A stretch of 64,000 nt of DNA, taken from Hydractinia symbiolongicarpus. Its lineage: Eukaryota > Cnidaria > Hydrozoa > Anthoathecata > Hydractiniidae. Both the position numbers and the translations under genes were made by a program. The stretch's first letter is position 1, and each line of letters begins with the position of its first letter. The notes beneath the pieces are model-generated. The model was given only the letters and a program-made list of their open reading frames with translations, was not told the origin of the DNA and searched no databases. Positions 58,235 through 64,000 of this stretch are shown one piece after another. The stretch lies in assembly GCF_029227915.1 (NCBI RefSeq), contig NC_079879.1, positions 2,790,001 through 2,854,000 of the forward strand, written 5' to 3'.

Positions 58235-60400
58235 TTTGTCATCCAAACACTGACTGGATCTAGAGGAGTGACGTTGTCAGTTTATGCATTTAAAAATTAA
58301 TGAACCAGAACAACTTATAAAAGTCATAAGTAAGAAACAAAAGTTGCTTTTCTAAGAAAATTTTTTTGAAAACCAATAGAGATAAAACTGTCATATTGGT
58401 AATAAACTTAATAAAATTTCATTAGCATAAGTACCTCCCCCTGTCTGGAAATTTATTTCACAAAACGTCACGAGAAATAAACATCCACAATTCATTTGTC
58501 GTCAATTTTATTCCCGCCTTTTGAGTTAACATAAAAAAGATGCAAGGATTACCGCACGTATGTTATACCAATTCGCTATTTTATCATATTCTTATACTTT
58601 TTTTTATTTATGTACTAATTTCTATAATTAGTGGAGTTCAAAACAAGCCTGAAAAGTAGTGTTTGGCAACCTTTTTCTCAGGGCTTGCTGAATTCTTATA
58701 TTTTCATATTTAAACGAAACCAACTAAGTCCTAGTATTGACCGCTCACGGGACGAATTTGATTGGCCGAACGATGCTGTATAATTTTATCGGACAATTTT
58801 TTTTTTTTTTTTGCGAGTTATCGAATAAGATTTTTCTTTATCCTACTGGGTTACACAAAAGAATACTTTCTTTTAAAAAAATGTAAAAAGATAAAAATTG
58901 TTATATGTGCGGTGTCACTAAAATTGAACTCACAAGACCCTGGGGACGAGGTTGCTCGCAGTACTAATTTGCTGGCTAACAAAATTCTTGATTGTTGGCG
59001 CATCTCTTAGTCAAAGTAAATAGCTACCGATAAAAATACATGGGGTCCGCACACATGACCAGCCAGGTTCGGAGCTTTTTTCAGGTTCTGTCGGAATAGA
59101 AAAAAGGATTAACAAAACCTGAAGACGAGGCTGTTAGATAAACGCTTAATGATGCGCTTCTATTTTTGTTTTAACAGATGTTTTATGATGTCTCATGATG
59201 TGCACTTTTAATTAAATTTTTTGGCTTCAATTCAAAGTGAAACTGGAACAATGCCCATTTTTTTTAAAAAACAAACGTCAAAGACGTATATTTTTTAAAA
59301 AAGACTATGTTTTCACTATATCAGCGATTTTTCAACCTCGACCCCCGGGCTCGTTTTTTACACAAAGTTCACATATGGTTCTAGGAACGACGTTTGCAGC
59401 ATGATTTTTGTGCCTGAGAGGATGTGGGCCGTTCGATTTTAAATGTGATACGAAACCTATCGGATAGTTTTCTGCAATGGAACGTCCTCTAGTGTGAATA
59501 ATATTTCAACTTTATATTCCGAATATTTAGTTGGGTTACCCTTTCTTTGTATCTTGCTTGTGTAATGATAAAAGATTTACAAACATCCCAGAAGAATTAA
59601 AATTAGATTTGAGCTCTAGGGCAACCTCCAGAAGCAGCTACAACTCGCCGTTTGTCCACAGAAACTTTCTTCAATTTTTTGTCCACAGAAATTTTCTTTT
59701 GTAGATGTTTAGTTTTTACACTAATTTTCATCTTCATTTTTTTTATCATTTGTTTTTGATGATTTAGGAGGCATACTTTTAACTTTCTACTCGCTGAAAA
59801 ACATTGTAAAGTATACACGTTTGAAAAGTGAGGCCATTTTAAAGTTCACTGCACTTTAAATGTGGAGTTATTAATTGTGTTCGTTTTTAAGCTCATATTT
59901 TATCCGTCGCTATTGGTGCATCCTTAGCACGAAGCGGTGATTTAACATCTAGGATGTGGCAATTTTTAAAAATTATAAAACTTAATGTGAACAGAGACGG
60001 TTTCAATCTATTAATTTGCTGATGTGAGAATAAGAACAGCTATCTATTGAAAGTTAATTATACCACGCATAAAATTTTGAATTCATTGTTTTTATAACTT
60101 TAATTAGGTATTAAATCTTGATTCTATAATTAATACTGCATTTACACTTAAGCAAATTTATCCGGAATCAGAGTCAAGTTAATAAAAATAGAATTCGATA
60201 CGGATTGCGTTTACACTAAATTTGCAAATTTATACGGATTCAGCATAAAAACGATAAAAATACAGCAGTGGATAAGTTTTCGGAATGTTTTCCCGGATTA
60301 TTTTAATACAGTTATAATTGCTTAATTGCATGTTAATTTTGTACAAATTTCAGTTTTAACGAATAAACCTAAAGAATTGCTATCTTCTACGATTTTTTTT
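58235..60400. other. Gene-poor stretch
   Basis: No supported gene. A minus-strand frame at 59603-59818 contains an internal Lys-rich duplication (KKISVDKKLKKVSVDK) but no recognisable domain. Repeat-like CCTGGGGACGAGG sits near 58937 and AACCTGAAGACGAGG near 59117. At 60135-60245 a segment with TTTACACT and AATTTAT-CGGA-TCAG is duplicated. Confidence 0.4.
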
Positions 60401-60419
60401 CAACTAATTTGCTTACTAT

Positions 60420-61310
60420 ATGAACAGTAATCAATCGCTCAGCTTTTCATTCCGCATGGGGAAATGCACAGTCTGTAATATAATTTCAGAAACGTGCTCC
60501 GCAATATATAATAAAGATGAATGCATACGCACACCAAAATCTGAGAACGACTTGCTGAAAATTTCAGCTGAACTTGAAAATACATGGAATTTTCTTTTTT
60601 GTATTGGATCCTTAGATGGTAAACACATCCGAATTGAATGTCCACGAATGAGTGGAACCTTATAATATAACTATGAAGGTTTCTTTAGTATAGTATTGTT
60701 GGCTATTTGCGATGCAAGATAATCGTTTACCCTTTTTGATCTGGGGCAGTACGGAAGCAACAACTATAGTGGAATTTTGGGAGATTCGGAAATTGGAGAT
60801 TTGATTGCCAGTAATTCTATAAAGATTCCACCGGCTTCATTACACAGCAACATAGATTCGCTCCTGTTTCATTTGATTGGCGATGAGATCTTTCCATTGA
60901 AGACCTGGCTTATGCGTCCATATCCGGGTAAATTGTCAGAAGACCAACGTATTTTCAACTACTCTCACGAGCAAGGCGCACTATTGAAAATCGTTTGGGA
61001 TTCTCGCTGCTAGATGGCGTATTTTCTACAAACCAATTCGCAGCAATGTTTCTAATGTGGAAAAGTACACTTTGGCATGCATGTCCTTACATAATCACCT
61101 CTGTCTCACTGATAATGTCTCGTATTGCCCTGCTGGTTTTGTGGATTCAGTGGATGCAGGGCAGTTGAGGGAAGGAGATTGGCGTTCTGAAATCAATGAC
61201 AACCGTTTGAATGGTTTAGTTGCCATTCGCTGTTCGAGGTTCTCGATACGTACAAGAAGCTGTTCAAATGAGGAAATATTTGAAAAGCTACTTTAACAGT
61301 GAAGAAGGCA
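60420..61310 (+). pseudogene. Harbinger transposase catalytic part, broken
   Basis: The frame contains RMGKCTVCNIISETCSAIY, then GSLDGKHIRIECP with the first catalytic Asp. Two in-frame TAA stops follow. FDLGQYGSNNYSGILGDSE carries the second Asp. RARRTIEN with the catalytic Glu follows, then frameshifts; the next frame reads ARWRIFYKPIRSN, YTLACMSLHNHLC. The D-D-E order and the DLGQYGSNN and HNHL motifs identify the DDE_Tnp_4/Harbinger class. The N-terminal helix-turn-helix part is missing. Confidence 0.8.
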
Positions 61311-61397
61311 GTGTGGAATGGCAAATAACGTATGTTCGTAGAACATCAAGAGTTACAAACAACTGAGTATGATTTTTTCACTCAAAACGTTGTATTT

Positions 61398-61936
61398 TTA
61401 TAACTGATAAAAAATCTGTCCGTCGTTTGTCGGTGTAAAGTCTTGTCTATGTTGCATGTTAGCTGCCTGTGCATGTCCATGCATGGGAGTTGACGATACA
61501 GGACCATATGCTGTCATTTTGTAATTGAAGACTATTTTTTGTATCCCATGTTGTGCCATGCACCTACTTTGAGGCGGCAATGCTGCAAGTTCCTTTGCAA
61601 TTTGTTTTTCAAACAGTTCCTCGATCGATTTTTCGCGGCCATTTTCTATTCTTGAATTAATTTTCTTCAATAAAGAAAGTTCTTCATCAGCAGATACAGA
61701 AGTGTTGTGGAATATCAATGCCAAAACAGATTCCTCTGGTGACACTATGTTGGTTTTCGTCTCGCGTATTCTGACAAAATCGTCTAACCATTTTAAAAAC
61801 ATATACGGTTGGAAATCTTTTTCCGCTTTTTCAACAGCCTGTCGAGAAGTTCCTGAACGTTGTGATTTTTTCAAATCATTTATCTTTTTTAGGTCACGTT
61901 TCTTCAGATTACTGAAGGCAGACTTGGCACGATCAA
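61398..61936 (-). CDS. MADF-like protein of a Harbinger element, terminal exon
   Basis: An exon begins after acceptor ATTTAG at 61936 and stays open to the TAA at 61398, about 179 codons. It starts VDRAKSAFSNLKKRDLKKIN and continues FQPYMFLKWLDDFVRIRETK, the second half of a MADF (Myb/SANT-like) domain. A helical middle (SIEELFEKQIAKELAALPPQ) and a Gln/His-rich tail follow. It lies convergent to the transposase remnant, the usual partner arrangement in Harbinger elements. Unlike the transposase this exon is not broken. The upstream exon(s) were not found. It could be a live element gene, an exapted host gene, or a young remnant. Confidence 0.55.
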
Positions 61937-62009
61937 CTAAATATAATATGTAATAATATGAATACATGTTTTGTGAAATCAAAACACAAAAAATATCAGA
62001 AAATCTCAC

Positions 62010-63649
62010 AATCTCCTAAAAAATCCAATTGCCCAACCACGTCATTCCATTCTTATATTCCTTGCATGCCTTGTTATATAAACAAGGGTAGTTCCTGGTT
62101 ACTTCAGCTAAGATGTTATCTGTTTGCTGCCATTTTCAAAACAAAGTTTGAAATGTTCTCTTTCCTCTTTTACAGCATGATAATTATCGGAAATCTTTGA
62201 AGTGAGCGTTGATTTTAGCTTTGATTTTAAAACGCTGGATTTATGAGCGTTTATCGATGTTTTAATAACGTTTAACAGGTACCAAAGTAAATTCTCACTA
62301 GGGTTTCAATGCTCAAATATTAACGCTCATAAACGCTGTTCGCTATAATCAATGTCACGTGACTAAAAGTTTTAAAAAAATTACAAACAATGAAAGTTTA
62401 AAGTAGAAAAAACGGCAGAAACATCAAAAGATAAAAGCAAAAATGATACAGGATATATGAGGCTAGTTACAACTCCTAAGATCATTTATTAGCCACATTT
62501 AATTTTCTTTCATACAGAAAACAGTATAGGAAAAAACATAGAGGGTATTCAGTGCTGGTTACCACTTTTACTCTACAATAGAAATATATGGAGAATTATA
62601 TGCACGCTGTGTAGGCGAAGATGAAAATGGAAGGATTAACTAGTGGAAAAAAAATTAAATAACTCTTCCGATATCTTAAGTTGGTTTAAAGGCTGCAGAA
62701 AAAACTACTTCCTTAATTTATACTTTCCATGTAGCTTTGATAATCAAAGTGGTCAGTTGATGGATAATCAAAGTGGTCAGTTGATTATTTTAGTTTACCA
62801 AAAGACGATTAAGAGATGTTTTTCATATGCCTCGTAGAGAAAAGGATGGAGGATAGGCTAACAAAAAAAACCTTCCAAAGCCGAAATTTGTTGAGGTCAA
62901 AAAGCTACGAAATAAGAATGGTTTCGAAAAGGGTTTGTTGTATTGCATAAAAATGTCGCGGCATTAAAATTTTGCGGTTTGATTCCATATGAGCGAACAA
63001 AAACGATTTGATTAGCCACACCAGATATATTAATTATTACTTGTCCGTGATGTTAAATAGAGACCTTCGCCTGTGGAGGCCTTGGTCTGAAAGATGTTAC
63101 TTAAACAGCAACATGATCCTGGACAACAACTGCAGTGGATGACACAGTTTATATCCTGCAATGCTGCCGGTGTCGTCATAATATAGTAGTCAGATTCAGT
63201 TGTTTGAATAACGAAAGGCTGCCGGTGTCGTTCTTTTATCAGCTCAGAACTTTCTACCTCGACCTGAAGGTAGTTTTTCAACTACTTTCTAAGAAAAGTG
63301 CAATATAAATAAAAGAGAAATGCAAATAATATGCATTGTAATCAAACACAAGTAAATAAAAACGGTACATTATACATCACGACTTTATATAAAAAACAGC
63401 TGCTCAATGCAAATAAACATGCATATAATGTGAAATATATGACAAATTGCAAATTATGCAAATTCCTCAGGTATTATGTATCAGGGTTAGGGCTATTTTT
63501 GTTATGCATAATAACCAGGTAATATACATAATTTTCAAATTTATTATAATCTCAACATACACGTGTACATAGAAACAAAACAAACTGCTACCAAATCCTT
63601 ATAGAGAAAGGAGAAACACGTATACGATGTTATACAGAATAACGTAGAG
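62010..63649. other. Gene-poor stretch with inverted repeat
   Basis: TTTATGAGCGTT (about 62238) is inverted as AACGCTCATAAA (about 62322), possibly the end of a small foldback element. TGATAATCAAAGTGGTCAGT is tandemly duplicated at about 62738-62780. A minus-strand frame at 63030-63281 with a CCPGSCCC segment has no recognisable family. Confidence 0.4.
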
Positions 63650-64000
63650 TCAATCTTCCTCGTCTGAACTTTCTAAAAAATCACTATACATTCTCCACCA
63701 GACTCTCATATTTCCCTTTCTTGGATAATACACTAATTGCACTTTTTCAGCATTGCATGTCGCAAACCTGTTACCTCCTCGAATTTTTGTTTTTCCAAAT
63801 ATAGAACCAGCTGCCTCTTTCCCTCGAATTAATGCAACAACGTCAAGAGTGTTGTTAGTAAAATCAGCAGGTAGCTACAACAATGTCAGCATTTGGTAAA
63901 ACCAGTTTGCAAAATACATCCATATCAATTTCTACTTTACAATGGCATCTAGCAGCTATAGCGTATTTTTCCATGCTAATTTTCGAAACGACCTTGTCGC
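63650..64000 (-). pseudogene. Unknown coding remnant at the window edge, one frame break
   Basis: The minus strand from the right edge reads DKVVSKISMEKYAIAARCHC, KVEIDMDVFCKLVLPNADIV, breaks frame near 63875, then continues DFTNNTLDVVALIRGKEAAG, KTKIRGGNRFATCNAEKVQL, RVWWRMYSDFLESSDEED and a stop at 63650. Two long open halves sharing one break suggest a real protein with a 1-2 base lesion or a sequence error. I do not recognise the family; a transposon-encoded protein is possible. It continues past the window. Confidence 0.45.

Overview
The window is AT-rich, intron-containing animal DNA. Small multi-exon genes sit in a large excess of decayed transposons (Helitron, PIF/Harbinger, DIRS, Penelope-like, SINE and foldback elements) and minisatellites. 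Gene style and repeat content suggest a cnidarian, possibly a hydrozoan; this is inference, since nothing in the window fixes the species. Gene structures were built by hand from splice sites, reading phase and comparison of paralogs.

From 4.7 to 37.2 kb lies a cluster of five related genes, called A to E here, for small secreted precursors. Each has a signal peptide, a helical pro-region, usually a basic cleavage site (RKKR, QKKR or RRRRR), and a C-terminal domain of about 120 residues with eight cysteines that ends in SCSC. The layout resembles cystine-knot cytokines: IL-17 is my best guess, Spätzle/neurotrophin-type the alternative. A and B are on +, C, D and E on -. In A-D the ATG is exactly the last three bases of exon 1, and the motif AGCGTAGGCGAWT lies upstream of a TATA box. 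C and D are in a tandem segmental duplication of about 4.35 kb. D has a nonsense codon before the mature domain. B has lost the normal exon-3 frame or shifted its acceptor. E is a divergent but open member.

The other recognisable host genes are a six-exon ammonium transporter (46.7-50.1 kb, -), a four-exon small secreted EGF-repeat protein (56.0-58.2 kb, -), and a probably damaged BNR-type gene with a GPI-anchor-like tail (44.1-44.9 kb, -). A frameshifted coding remnant runs off the right edge.

Mobile DNA: a DIRS reverse-transcriptase remnant (7.9-9.0 kb), a Penelope-like RT plus GIY-YIG remnant (29.6-30.5 kb), an internally deleted Harbinger element with TIRs and a TTA target duplication (52.8-54.3 kb), and a second Harbinger remnant (60.4-62.0 kb). 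Short non-autonomous Helitrons (5' TC, 3' hairpin plus CTAG, A/T insertion) include head-to-tail tandem units. A foldback element with 111-bp arms at 23.6-23.9 kb carries a hammerhead-ribozyme-like core. Two minisatellites (22-bp and 17-bp units) and an inverted pair of elements with about 125-bp internal repeats complete the picture.
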